Shown: in pieces, positions 1 to 7,832 of the stretch
Layout: each line of letters opens with the position of its first letter
Position numbering within the stretch: the stretch's first letter is position 1
Origin: Sediminibacterium sp.
GTDB taxonomy: Bacteria > Bacteroidota > Bacteroidia > Chitinophagales > Chitinophagaceae
Direction of reading: 5' to 3'
Assembly (NCBI GenBank): GCA_023263235.1
Contig: JALQXE010000166.1
Span: 1-32,307, forward strand
Length of the DNA: 32,307 nt
The notes under the pieces: model-generated
Databases searched by the model: none
The model's input: only the letters and a program-made list of their open reading frames with translations
Told to the model about the DNA's origin: nothing
Position numbers and translations under genes: made by a program

Positions 1-964
1 GAAAACGCTCGGGTATTTTTAAGTCAAAGGACATTTGTGAAAGTGTAAAATCCTTTTTTACAAAAGGGGTTTCGCTTAAATAGGAATTCAGTATTTTTTC
101 AAAATCATCAAATTGAACACTTGATTTTACCTTCTTGGGAAGGCTAGATTTTATCTCCTCAATGATACTTTCACTTTTTGGTGTTTCTGAGTAAGAAACG
201 TTTCCATACAGAATTTTAGGAAAAAGGAATAGTAAAAAATTTTGTGCAAAGAATGCAATACCATTTAGCCCAAAGAAGTGACTATCAGAAAATATTTTAT
301 CTCCAGTTAATCCAAATAATTTGAAATTATGACCGTACACTACCACCGCCATATTACCAAGTGTATTACTGGCAATGACAATTTGAATAAAACATATTAT
401 AAAAAACCATCTGTTTAATACATTATGATTAGAAGGAAGCGTATTATTTATTTTTAATGTTTGATGAGTGGTCCATTTGAAAAATACAAAAGATAAAATA
501 GCGTAAAAAATTACATGAATGGATCTACTTATTAAAATGAATTCAAAATCAATTACAAAAAAATTGAGACGGTAATCATTTGTTATATTAACGATTCTAT
601 GTGCCGTTTCCATTTTTTCTTTAAAAGGCAAACTCGTAAATGGCAGTGTTGCAATCATGCATAAAAAAGCAGGTGCTAAATGCAGATAATCCCACTTTTT
701 TAATTTATTATTATCGGTTAAGGTGGTTTTTACATAAAAGAATAATAAAGGTCCTAGCATGTAAGACAAGGGCAGCCAATGCACAAAACACACGCCTTCC
801 CAAAAAATATTTTTTGAAAAATGCAATCCAAAATATACTAATACAATTAAATTACAACAAAGAAAAAATAAGGCTAAGAAAATATTAGATCTATTAAGAG
901 AACTTAGGTAGTAAATTAATATGAAGGAAGTAAAAATCCCAAATAAGGGAGCCAGAATTGCCAT
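1..964 (-). CDS. AraC-family regulator with multi-pass membrane N-terminus (partial, C-terminus beyond left edge)
   Basis: An open minus-strand frame runs from ATG at 964 to the window edge without a stop: 321 complete codons and one extra base. The first ~240 residues form about seven hydrophobic segments (opening MAILAPLFGIFTSFILIYYL), followed by a soluble linker with SETPFVKKDFTLSQMSFDLK and then IPERF at the edge. That last stretch matches the start of an AraC/XylS helix-turn-helix domain in the Bacteroidota type in which a membrane sensor region is joined to a C-terminal DNA-binding domain. The DNA-binding domain itself lies outside the window, so the family call rests on its first ~20 residues and the architecture. 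It is probably an inner-membrane sensor-regulator with unknown ligand. It lies 70 bp downstream of the serine hydrolase on the same strand. A plus-strand frame at 640-888 is antisense to this gene and is not a gene. Confidence 0.75.
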   Translation of the reverse strand, partial: MAILAPLFGIFTSFILIYYLSSLNRSNIFLALFFLCCNLIVLVYFGLHFSKNIFWEGVCFVHWLPLSYMLGPLLFFYVKTTLTDNNKLKKWDYLHLAPAFLCMIATLPFTSLPFKEKMETAHRIVNITNDYRLNFFVIDFEFILISRSIHVIFYAILSFVFFKWTTHQTLKINNTLPSNHNVLNRWFFIICFIQIVIASNTLGNMAVVVYGHNFKLFGLTGDKIFSDSHFFGLNGIAFFAQNFLLFLFPKILYGNVSYSETPKSESIIEEIKSSLPKKVKSSVQFDDFEKILNSYLSETPFVKKDFTLSQMSFDLKIPERF

Positions 965-1034
965 AACCGAATTTATGTTGCTTTAATTTAAATCAAGATA
1001 GGAAAATTGTTTCTATATATAGAATTATTTCTTA

Positions 1035-2192
1035 TTATTTAATAAAAGCATCATATAATGTATTCACAGTACGTTTAATAACTGTATTAAATCCAGAGTC
1101 GAAAGTAGCACCACATCCGTTATTGATTACTACAATTCCAAATTTCTTCTTCACATTAAAAAACATTGCACTATATAATCCATAAGCAGAACCCGTATGC
1201 CCACACATAGTTTCACCTGGAATTAATTTGTTAGTGGTTTCCAGTGCTAAGCCGTAATTTTCATCATCAGATAATTTTGTTTGCATTGCTACTGAGCTCT
1301 TTTTTGAAATGATACGTCCACCTTTATATTTTCCATTTCGTGCATGCATTATCATATACTTTGCTAAATGAGTAGCTGATATTTTCATGCCTCCTGTTGG
1401 TGAAAAAATAGGGGTAGTATATCCTAAAATATGATTTTTTATTTCATCACTTCTTGGGTTATATGCCATTGGTGATGCAATGAATTTTGAAGCGTCCTTA
1501 TTGTATTCATATAGGGTAGCGAATTTTGATTTGTCTAAAGAGTCAACGCAGTAGCCACCATAAATTTCTAATGGATCTAAAATATGATGTTTCACATATT
1601 GATCAAATCTCTCTCCAGTTATTTTTTCAATTACAGCACCAGTCATATTGTAGTTTAAATTACAATATGCATATCCTTTTCCTGGTTCATAATTATTATA
1701 ACATTTTGTATAATTTGGATTCTTGGCAGGATTAATCGCATCCAATGTAAAATAACCTTCGCTATCGTTTATAGAAGAAGTATGGGACAATACCATTCTT
1801 AATGTAATAACCGTATTTGGAAATTTAGGATTACGCACTGTAAACCCAACTAAATCACTAAAATCGTCATCCAATGATAATTTATCGGCCTCCACCAGCT
1901 GCATAATAGAAGTTGCGGTAAAGGATTTTGAAATGGAGGCTATTCTGAAAATGGCATCGTTGGTTAAGGGTATATTTTTTTCAATATCCTTCATCCCAAA
2001 TGAGTGTGTATAAATGATTTTATTATTTTTTACAACAGCAACCGAAAAGCCTACCACTTTTTCCTGTTGCATTATTTTTTGAATACTATCTTCGGCTTTA
2101 ATCTCTTTTTGAAATACTTTTATTGATTGCGCCTTTGTATTTGTAAATAAAAATGAAAATGTGATAATTATCAGGACTTTAATAGACTTCAT
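1035..2192 (-). CDS. Secreted serine hydrolase, class C beta-lactamase fold (385 aa)
   Basis: This is a penicillin-binding-protein/class C beta-lactamase family hydrolase (Pfam Beta-lactamase), probably an esterase, D-aminopeptidase or similar in the periplasm. All three family motifs are present: S86-I-S-K89 (nucleophile serine and lysine), Y176-C-N178 (YxN box) and H332-T-G334 (in place of KTG). A signal peptide spans about residues 1-21 and ends TKAQ. The length is normal for the family. HTG rather than KTG is typical of the esterase-like members and argues against a true antibiotic-hydrolysing beta-lactamase. It follows the cytochrome/YceI operon on the same strand after a 94-bp gap, so co-transcription is possible but not shown. 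The substrate cannot be told from sequence. Confidence 0.9.
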   Translation of the reverse strand: MKSIKVLIIITFSFLFTNTKAQSIKVFQKEIKAEDSIQKIMQQEKVVGFSVAVVKNNKIIYTHSFGMKDIEKNIPLTNDAIFRIASISKSFTATSIMQLVEADKLSLDDDFSDLVGFTVRNPKFPNTVITLRMVLSHTSSINDSEGYFTLDAINPAKNPNYTKCYNNYEPGKGYAYCNLNYNMTGAVIEKITGERFDQYVKHHILDPLEIYGGYCVDSLDKSKFATLYEYNKDASKFIASPMAYNPRSDEIKNHILGYTTPIFSPTGGMKISATHLAKYMIMHARNGKYKGGRIISKKSSVAMQTKLSDDENYGLALETTNKLIPGETMCGHTGSAYGLYSAMFFNVKKKFGIVVINNGCGATFDSGFNTVIKRTVNTLYDAFIK

Positions 2193-2286
2193 AATAAAAA
2201 ATTATGAAATGAATTTACGACAATTTTAAATGTTAATTAAATCATCTGTAAATTAATTAAGTAAGAAACAAGTTCTACAGCATGTA

Positions 2287-2700
2287 TTACTTTATAACCG
2301 CTTCAGTGACTACAACATCGGATAAATTGCCGGTGCATTTACCTTTTACTATGATGGTATCACCTACTTTTTGTGTAATAGGCGTCTTTGAATTGAGTGT
2401 TATAAATACTCTTTTGGCAAAGGGATCTTGATCGCCCATTATTAAAGTTATTTGGCCAATTGTGTTTGTTCCTTTTTCGGCAAGACAGCCTTTAATTTCT
2501 AAAGCTTTATTTAAGAATTTAGTATTTGCAATAGAGTCACTTGCTTCGTATTCCTTTACGAGCATTTCAGAAGAAATTACTAAAGATTTTTCGGATTGAA
2601 TATCACGATGATTATTTTTTGAATAAATAAATACATAATAATATACCGCACCTACTCCTAAAATCAATACAGCAATAATTGATAGTATTATTTTTTTCAT
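2287..2700 (-). CDS. Small membrane-anchored OB-fold protein (tRNA_anti-like family)
   Basis: A 137-residue protein with one N-terminal transmembrane or uncleaved signal segment (about residues 3-28, LSIIAVLILGVGAVYYYVFI) and a ~100-residue periplasmic domain. The domain has the pattern of the Bacteroidota tRNA_anti-like/OB-fold family: ALEIKGCL, GQITLIMG, VFITLN, GDTIIVKGKCTG and a closing VVVTEAVI. These are alternating beta strands that would close a small barrel. No catalytic residues are obvious. It is the last gene of a tight minus-strand operon, 17 bp after the DUF5777 gene, so it probably works with the cytochrome, YceI and barrel proteins. Members of this family are usually unannotated. 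The biochemical role is unknown and nucleic-acid binding should not be assumed outside the cytoplasm. Confidence 0.75.
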   Translation of the reverse strand: MKKIILSIIAVLILGVGAVYYYVFIYSKNNHRDIQSEKSLVISSEMLVKEYEASDSIANTKFLNKALEIKGCLAEKGTNTIGQITLIMGDQDPFAKRVFITLNSKTPITQKVGDTIIVKGKCTGNLSDVVVTEAVIK

Positions 2701-2717
2701 TTTTACTTATTTAATTT

Positions 2718-3617
2718 TTACCACTTAATGGCTTTCAGCTCTTTAGGCTTGCGAATGGTAAATGCTCTAGTGATATTAAATCCAAAGCAAAGGTCGCCCT
2801 TGCCCCAGCTACCCGTTGTTTCATTTATAAATGTTCTTTCAGTCATACCTGTAGAATTACTTACATGTAATTGAAATACATGTCCCCCCGTTTCAATATC
2901 AAAACCTAAAGACAAAGGATTGTAGTAACCAGCCAATTTATCAAATCTATAAAAGTACTCAGTAGTGATGTTTACCCTTTTACTAATTCGTATTCTTGAA
3001 GAAACACCTATTGACTTAAAATCATTCGGTATTTTGGCACTATCTACTAAATTATAATGAACAATGGTAGGAGACAATTGTAAAGAAAAATAATCATTTA
3101 TTTTACTTGCAAATAATAACTGATGTGCATATGAAAATCTATCAGAAGCATAAGGAATATAATTAACTGAGGGATCTTTCATGGATTTATAAATAGCACT
3201 CGCTAGGTAACTTATTCCAATAGGAATATTTCTTTCTCCGTTTTGTTGTTGTAGTATTTTAAATTTCAAAAATCCGTCATATTGCTTTTCATAGGTACTT
3301 CTTCCTGCACCTATCATTAATCTATTATTAATTCCATAATCTAATCCAATGCGCATAGTGGCTTGGTCTAATCCAAATAAATTATAACTGCCTGAACTTA
3401 TTGCCCCAAAACGATGTGATATCCTAAAGTCTAAAACGCCTGCACCAACATTTTCAATAGAGTGACCATTCACAATTCTACTAGATTTAAAAGTTGAGCT
3501 TACAATATCCGTAGATGGTATTTTATTTTCTTCGGCAAACAAATCTACATTTTGTGCATTTCCGTGTTTACCTATAAATAATATGCCCAATCCTATAATA
3601 AAAGATTTTAATTGCAT
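2718..3617 (-). CDS. DUF5777 family outer-membrane beta-barrel protein
   Basis: A 299-residue protein with a signal peptide (about residues 1-21, ending GNAQ). It then carries the conserved DUF5777 opening: DFRISHRFG near residue 65, NLFGLDQATMRIGLDYGI, and IGAGRSTYEKQYDGFLKFKI. The rest is alternating amphipathic strands with regular aromatic residues, as expected for an 8-12 strand outer-membrane barrel. The family is largely restricted to Bacteroidota and has no assigned function. It starts 4 bp after the YceI stop, so the two are certainly in one operon. DUF5777, YceI and monohaem cytochrome-like proteins side by side suggest a joint envelope function, possibly export or handling of a lipid or quinone-like compound. 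That last step is inference. Confidence 0.85.
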   Translation of the reverse strand: MQLKSFIIGLGILFIGKHGNAQNVDLFAEENKIPSTDIVSSTFKSSRIVNGHSIENVGAGVLDFRISHRFGAISSGSYNLFGLDQATMRIGLDYGINNRLMIGAGRSTYEKQYDGFLKFKILQQQNGERNIPIGISYLASAIYKSMKDPSVNYIPYASDRFSYAHQLLFASKINDYFSLQLSPTIVHYNLVDSAKIPNDFKSIGVSSRIRISKRVNITTEYFYRFDKLAGYYNPLSLGFDIETGGHVFQLHVSNSTGMTERTFINETTGSWGKGDLCFGFNITRAFTIRKPKELKAIKW

Positions 3618-3621
3618 CTTT

Positions 3622-4170
3622 TTAATTTTGAAATTTACAGTTCACTTTAATTTTCACATCCCCTGCAATTTTATCACCTATATAAGCACCTTTAATACCA
3701 TAGTTGGCTAATTTAATGCTAAAATCACCCACAATTGTTGGCTTGCCTTGCACCACTTCAATTTGACCTTTAGTACTAACTTTATTGGTTACGCCATGAA
3801 TTGTTAAATCGCCTTCAAAATTTGCCGGATATTTTCCATCTTTTGAAAAATCTATTTCTTTAATGTTTTTAATGTAACCTTTAAAGTCAGCTTTTGGCAA
3901 CTTGCTAGATTCCATATAGTTTTCATTAAAGTGATCTTCCATAAGTTGATTTTCAAATTTGAAGCCTTTAATTAATACGGCAAATACAATTTGGCCAGTT
4001 GCTTCTCCAAATTTTGCATCTACTTGATTGTTAGCAGCTGCTATTTTTTCGGCACCTCCACTGGCATTAAATAATATTTGACCTGTTTTGGTAGCAAATA
4101 TTCTTTGCGCGTTTAATGAAATTGTTGCTACTAAAGCAAATAAAATCAATAAGGTTGTTTTTTTATTCAT
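3622..4170 (-). CDS. YceI-family periplasmic lipid-binding protein
   Basis: A 182-residue YceI-like lipocalin-type barrel with a signal peptide (residues 1-21, ending SLNAQ). YceI-fold hallmarks are visible: KTGQILFNASGGAEKIAAAN at the start, the central FENQLMEDHFNENYMES and LPKADFKGYIKNI segments, then YPANFEGDLTIHGVTNKV and the late GDFSIKLANYGIKG. Characterised YceI-fold proteins bind polyisoprenoid or ubiquinone-type lipids in a hydrophobic barrel, so this one probably carries an isoprenoid or quinone in the periplasm. It sits between the cytochrome genes (9 bp upstream) and the DUF5777 barrel (4 bp downstream), in keeping with a redox or lipid-carrier role. The ligand is not determinable from sequence. 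Confidence 0.92.
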   Translation of the reverse strand: MNKKTTLLILFALVATISLNAQRIFATKTGQILFNASGGAEKIAAANNQVDAKFGEATGQIVFAVLIKGFKFENQLMEDHFNENYMESSKLPKADFKGYIKNIKEIDFSKDGKYPANFEGDLTIHGVTNKVSTKGQIEVVQGKPTIVGDFSIKLANYGIKGAYIGDKIAGDVKIKVNCKFQN

Positions 4171-4179
4171 TTTGTTAAT

Positions 4180-4566
4180 TTAATTATTTAAAGCGCCTTT
4201 ATTAACCCAGGCAATGATTTTATTAATACTGCATGCATCCATTTTTGGTGCATTAAGTGGCATTGGAACAACTTTTCCATTTTGTACAATAGAGTTAACT
4301 AAAAAATTATTTGTAACGTATGGTTTTAAACTATTGTAATTATCTAAAACAATGCCAGCTCCACTTCTGCTAGCTACGGATGCTCCGTGACAACTATTGC
4401 AATTTGCATTTAAAATAGGTGCAACAACCAATGCGTATGTAACATTAGTAGTATCGCAAGCAGTGGTTGTTACTTGTGGGTAAATCTCATTTTTTTTATC
4501 ATAGTAACATGATGTAAAAAGAGTAATACCAATTATGAATAATGTATTTAAAATTAACTTTGTCAT
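4180..4566 (-). CDS. Monohaem c-type cytochrome-domain lipoprotein (128 aa)
   Basis: A small exported protein with a lipoprotein signal peptide ending LFTSC (lipidated Cys20) and one CxxCH haem-attachment motif, C56-N-S-C-H60. A PMPLNAPKM stretch (Met102 or Met109) follows as a candidate distal methionine, and the protein ends WVNKGALNN, the C-terminal helix signature of the small c-type cytochrome domains found in Planctomycetes and Bacteroidota. It is probably anchored in the outer or inner membrane facing the periplasm and passes single electrons. The gap to the preceding two-domain cytochrome gene is 1 bp and the domains are alike, suggesting tandem duplication. Its redox partner is unknown. 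Confidence 0.85.
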   Translation of the reverse strand: MTKLILNTLFIIGITLFTSCYYDKKNEIYPQVTTTACDTTNVTYALVVAPILNANCNSCHGASVASRSGAGIVLDNYNSLKPYVTNNFLVNSIVQNGKVVPMPLNAPKMDACSINKIIAWVNKGALNN

Positions 4567-4567
4567 T

Positions 4568-5290
4568 TTATTGAGGATATCCGTTTTTAATCCATTTTTC
4601 TATTTGAATTATTTTACATGCCACCATTTTTCCTGATTGCGGCATATTTTTAGATGCGGTTGTTGCTTTGTAATTGATGGAGTTTAAAAATAATGTGCTA
4701 TTTGCGGTGATATAAGCTTTAGTACTTGCGTAGTCGCCTAAATAAACATTAGCAGTGCCAGGTTTATTTCCGTGACATCCTCCACAATTGTTGCTAATAA
4801 TTGTTTGAATAGCTGCTGTATAGCCATAAATAGTAGTGTCACATACATTGGTACACTGCGTATTTAGTGCTCCTTGATCAATCCATTTTTTGAGTGTAGC
4901 AATATTTGCTGCAGTCATTTGTGGAGAGGATTTGGGTGGCATAGATTTTCCGATGATTGTAAAATACTCACTATTGTTAGGTTGCTTTGCTTTTATTCCC
5001 TTCATTATGTGAATGTAGTCCGTTAAAATAACACCTTCTTTGTGACTTGTAATATCATGGCAGCCCGATGAACCACAGTAACTTGAAAACAAAGGCAACA
5101 CTTCGGTGTTAAAGCAAACCGTATCAGATGCGTTTGAACTATTTCCTGCACCACCACCGGTGGGCGGGGTAACTACAATTGTTGTATCGGCTTTAGGAGC
5201 ATTGGGGTCGTTGATGATATCGTGCTTACAGGCAAAATTCATCATAACCAGTAAAATGCAATAAAATAACTTGGGGGTGCTTAGTTTCAT
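4568..5290 (-). CDS. Two-domain c-type cytochrome lipoprotein with one CX4CH and one CX2CH motif
   Basis: First gene of the five-gene operon. I choose ATG at 5290 (240 aa), not the longer frame from 5311, because MKLSTPKLFY starts a proper lipoprotein signal with lipobox MNFAC (Cys21) and because a -7-like box lies between the two candidates. Two repeated cytochrome-like domains follow a Pro/Gly/Ser linker. Domain 1 has C72-GSSG-C77-H78 (CX4CH) with MPPK (Met117) and ends WIDQGALN. Domain 2 has C169-GG-C172-H173 with MPQSG (Met216) and ends WIKNGYPQ. Each ends like the one-domain protein encoded directly downstream. The role is probably periplasmic electron transfer at a membrane surface. Whether CX4CH actually carries haem is uncertain. 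Confidence 0.85.
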   Translation of the reverse strand: MKLSTPKLFYCILLVMMNFACKHDIINDPNAPKADTTIVVTPPTGGGAGNSSNASDTVCFNTEVLPLFSSYCGSSGCHDITSHKEGVILTDYIHIMKGIKAKQPNNSEYFTIIGKSMPPKSSPQMTAANIATLKKWIDQGALNTQCTNVCDTTIYGYTAAIQTIISNNCGGCHGNKPGTANVYLGDYASTKAYITANSTLFLNSINYKATTASKNMPQSGKMVACKIIQIEKWIKNGYPQ

Positions 5291-5296
5291 CTTACA

Positions 5297-5304
5297 TAAA
5301 GGTA
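5297..5304 (-). promoter_or_regulatory. Possible -7 box of the cytochrome/YceI operon
   Basis: On the minus strand this reads TACCTTTA, one mismatch from the Bacteroidota -7 consensus TAnnTTTG. It ends six bases before the ATG at 5290, so a transcript from it would have almost no leader. No TTG-type -33 element sits at the usual 19-21 base spacing. The call is tentative and is used mainly as support for the 5290 start. Confidence 0.35.
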
Positions 5305-5507
5305 CCTCCATTTTTTATAAAATGCATTTGGAGTTTTATAAAATTCTCTTAATTTTTTATTTTTAAAACTGAGTTATATTAGTTACAAACCCAATTTATG
5401 TCAGGTATTTAAAAATAAATTTAAATTGAATGCGTTATTTTGACACAATAATTATTTATATTTAATACTCCAAAAAGTAGCCTTTTGGCTCATTGAAAAA
5501 TAGAAAT

Positions 5508-7832
5508 ATGAAAAAATTATTCAACTTATTGTTTGTACTCCCAGTATTTGCGAATGCACAACAACAATTTACAAGTACCCCCATTGCAGAGGGCATTCAT
5601 AAAATCAAAGTAAATAATCAAATCACTTTAGCTTATGCAACAGAAAGTGGTGTGAAAATTATTTTAAAGGATGGATTGCCTTTTAAAGATTTAAATAAAA
5701 ATGCAGTAGTGGATGCTTATGAAGATTGGAGATTAGATGTGAATACGAGAGCAAAAGATCTGGCTTCAAAAATGTCCGTTGAGCAAATTGCCGGATTAAT
5801 GTTATATAGTGGACATCAGGCAATTCCTATGCCTCCTGCTGGTATGTTTAAAGCCACATATAGTGGAAAGGCTTTTGCAGAAAGTGGAGCCAAGCCCTAC
5901 GATTTAACGGATCAACAAATTGAATTTTTAAAGAAAGATAATTTAAGACATGTGTTGGTTACTTCATTAGCAAGTCCCGAAGTAGCTGCTCTTTGGAATA
6001 ATAATGTACAAAAATTAGTAGAAGGAATTGGAATGGGTATTCCTGCAAATAATAGCTCTGACCCAAGAAATGGGGCCAATAAAGAGGCTGAGTATAATGC
6101 TGGAAGTGGAGGTGCAATTTCGCAATGGCCCGAAGAGTTAGGTTTAGCGGCAACATTTGATCCTAATATTACTTTACAATTTGGATCTATAGCTTCTAAA
6201 GAATATAGAGCATTGGGGATAGCTACTGCGCTTTCTCCGCAAATTGATTTATCTACCGAACCCAGATGGAATCGTTTTATCGGAACCTTTGGTGAGGATC
6301 CAAATTTAGCTACTGATATGGCAAGAGCATATGTGGATGGTTTTCAAACTTCCCCTCAAGCAGTAGCAGGTTATGATGGCTGGGGCAATCACAGTGTAAA
6401 TGCGATGGTAAAACATTGGCCAAGTGGAGGCCCTGAAGAAGCAGGACGCGATGCCCATTTTGCTTATGGTAAGTTCGCAGTATATCCTGGCAATAATTTT
6501 CAAATGCATTTGAGCACTTTTATTAACGGTGCATTTAAATTAAATGGTAGTACAAAAAAAGCAGCAGCGGTAATGCCTTATTATACAATTTCCTATAATC
6601 AGGATATTAAAAACGGTGAAAATGTAGGCAATGGTTATAGCAAGTATTTAATTACCGATTTATTGCGCAATAAATATAATTATGACGGTGTAGTTTGTAC
6701 CGATTGGCTTGTAACTGGAAACGAAGGTCCTAAGCCAGATATGTTTATGGGTAAACCATGGGGAACGGAAAAATTATCAATTGCAGAAAGACACTATAAA
6801 GTATTAATGGCTGGGGTAGATCAGTTTGGTGGAAACAATGATGCTAAGCCTGTGTTAGAAGCATACGCAATGGGTGTTAAAGAACATGGAGAAGCTTTTA
6901 TGCGTAAAAGATTTGAGCAATCCGCTGTGCGTTTGTTGTTAAATATTTTTAGAGTGGGATTATTTGAGAATCCATATGTAGATCCAAATGAAACCAAAAC
7001 AGTTGTTGGAAAACCTGAATACATGAAGGCGGGTTATGATGCACAATTAAAATCAATTGTATTATTAAAAAATCAAAATAATACATTGCCTATTGCTCAA
7101 GGCAAAACAGTGTATGTTCCAAAGCGCACTACTCCAGCAGGACTCAACTTTTTTGGCGCACCTGTTCCAGAAAAAACTGAGTACCCAGTAAATTTAGAAT
7201 TAATTAAAAGATATTATACTGTTACAGACGATCCTTCAAAAGCCGACTTCGCAATGGTGTTTATTAAAAGCCCTTTGAGTAATGGATATAGCCGCGCTGA
7301 TAGAGAAGCAGGTGGCAATGGGTACATGCCTATTAGTTTACAATTAAAAGATTATACCGCGGTGGATGCACGTGAACACAGTATTGCGGCGGGTGATCCT
7401 GTGATTGATTCAACTATTAAAGATAGAAGTTACAAGGGAAAAACATCGAAGTCAAATTCCTATCCCGATTTAAATACAATTATAGAAACAAAAAAAGCAA
7501 TGAATGGGAAACCAGTAATTGTATCGGTGGCATTATCTAACCCAATGGTTTTTGGTGAATTTGAAAATGAAGCAGATGCAATTATTGCAGAGTTTGGTGT
7601 TCAAATTGATGCTCAAATGGATATTGTTTCTGGAAAGGTTGAACCTTCGGGCTTGTTGCCAATGCAAATGCCATTAAATATGCGTGAGGTAGAAAAACAA
7701 TTTGAAGACAAACCTCATGATATGACACCTTATAAGAATGCACAAGGTCATGTGTATGATTTTGGTTTTGGTTTAAACTGGAAAGGGGTGATTAAAGATG
7801 ACAGAACTAAAAAGTACGCTGTAAAAAAATGA
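5508..7832 (+). CDS. Secreted glycoside hydrolase family 3 beta-glucosidase with EF-hand-like loop
   Basis: A 774-residue GH3 enzyme, chosen from ATG 5508 (a TTG 15 bases upstream gives a worse signal peptide). Signal peptide residues 1-18 end FANAQ. A perfect-length EF-hand-type loop follows at D61-N63-N65-V67-D69-E72, then the GH3 N-terminal barrel: ARDLAS-like opening (RAKDLASKM), ATFDPN, FGEDP, MVKHWPSGGPEEAGRD (KHFPG-type substrate loop) and VVCTDW, in which D399 is the expected nucleophile. The C-terminal alpha/beta sandwich (VLLKNQNNTLP) and a DFGFGLNWKG end complete the two-domain set. It should hydrolyse beta-glucosides or oligosaccharides in the periplasm or at the cell surface. Its last four bases (ATGA) overlap the dioxygenase start. 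Substrate is not predictable; the subfamily differs from the second GH3 in this window. Confidence 0.9.
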   Translation: MKKLFNLLFVLPVFANAQQQFTSTPIAEGIHKIKVNNQITLAYATESGVKIILKDGLPFKDLNKNAVVDAYEDWRLDVNTRAKDLASKMSVEQIAGLMLYSGHQAIPMPPAGMFKATYSGKAFAESGAKPYDLTDQQIEFLKKDNLRHVLVTSLASPEVAALWNNNVQKLVEGIGMGIPANNSSDPRNGANKEAEYNAGSGGAISQWPEELGLAATFDPNITLQFGSIASKEYRALGIATALSPQIDLSTEPRWNRFIGTFGEDPNLATDMARAYVDGFQTSPQAVAGYDGWGNHSVNAMVKHWPSGGPEEAGRDAHFAYGKFAVYPGNNFQMHLSTFINGAFKLNGSTKKAAAVMPYYTISYNQDIKNGENVGNGYSKYLITDLLRNKYNYDGVVCTDWLVTGNEGPKPDMFMGKPWGTEKLSIAERHYKVLMAGVDQFGGNNDAKPVLEAYAMGVKEHGEAFMRKRFEQSAVRLLLNIFRVGLFENPYVDPNETKTVVGKPEYMKAGYDAQLKSIVLLKNQNNTLPIAQGKTVYVPKRTTPAGLNFFGAPVPEKTEYPVNLELIKRYYTVTDDPSKADFAMVFIKSPLSNGYSRADREAGGNGYMPISLQLKDYTAVDAREHSIAAGDPVIDSTIKDRSYKGKTSKSNSYPDLNTIIETKKAMNGKPVIVSVALSNPMVFGEFENEADAIIAEFGVQIDAQMDIVSGKVEPSGLLPMQMPLNMREVEKQFEDKPHDMTPYKNAQGHVYDFGFGLNWKGVIKDDRTKKYAVKK

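Noticed and set aside
640..888. Open plus-strand frame of 82 codons
   Set aside because: It is antisense to the membrane AraC gene, whose hydrophobic, family-like minus-strand translation explains this DNA. The plus-strand product has no recognisable feature.
1011..1024. Perfect 14-base palindrome TTCTATATATAGAA
   Set aside because: Pure AT-rich palindrome in a short spacer at the 3' end of the serine hydrolase; too likely by chance and without a T-run to be called a terminator.
1035..2192. Antibiotic-resistance class C beta-lactamase
   Set aside because: The KTG box is HTG and the context is ordinary; the family is mostly esterases and peptidases. The same reasoning applies to the second one at 27116-28252 (HNG).
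5470..5488. Imperfect inverted repeat CCAAAA/TTTTGG upstream of the first GH3 gene
   Set aside because: Only six clean base pairs in AT-rich DNA, not overlapping the start codon or a clear promoter element.
5493..5507. TTG-started N-terminal extension of the first GH3 gene
   Set aside because: It adds five residues in front of a clean signal peptide that starts at ATG 5508.
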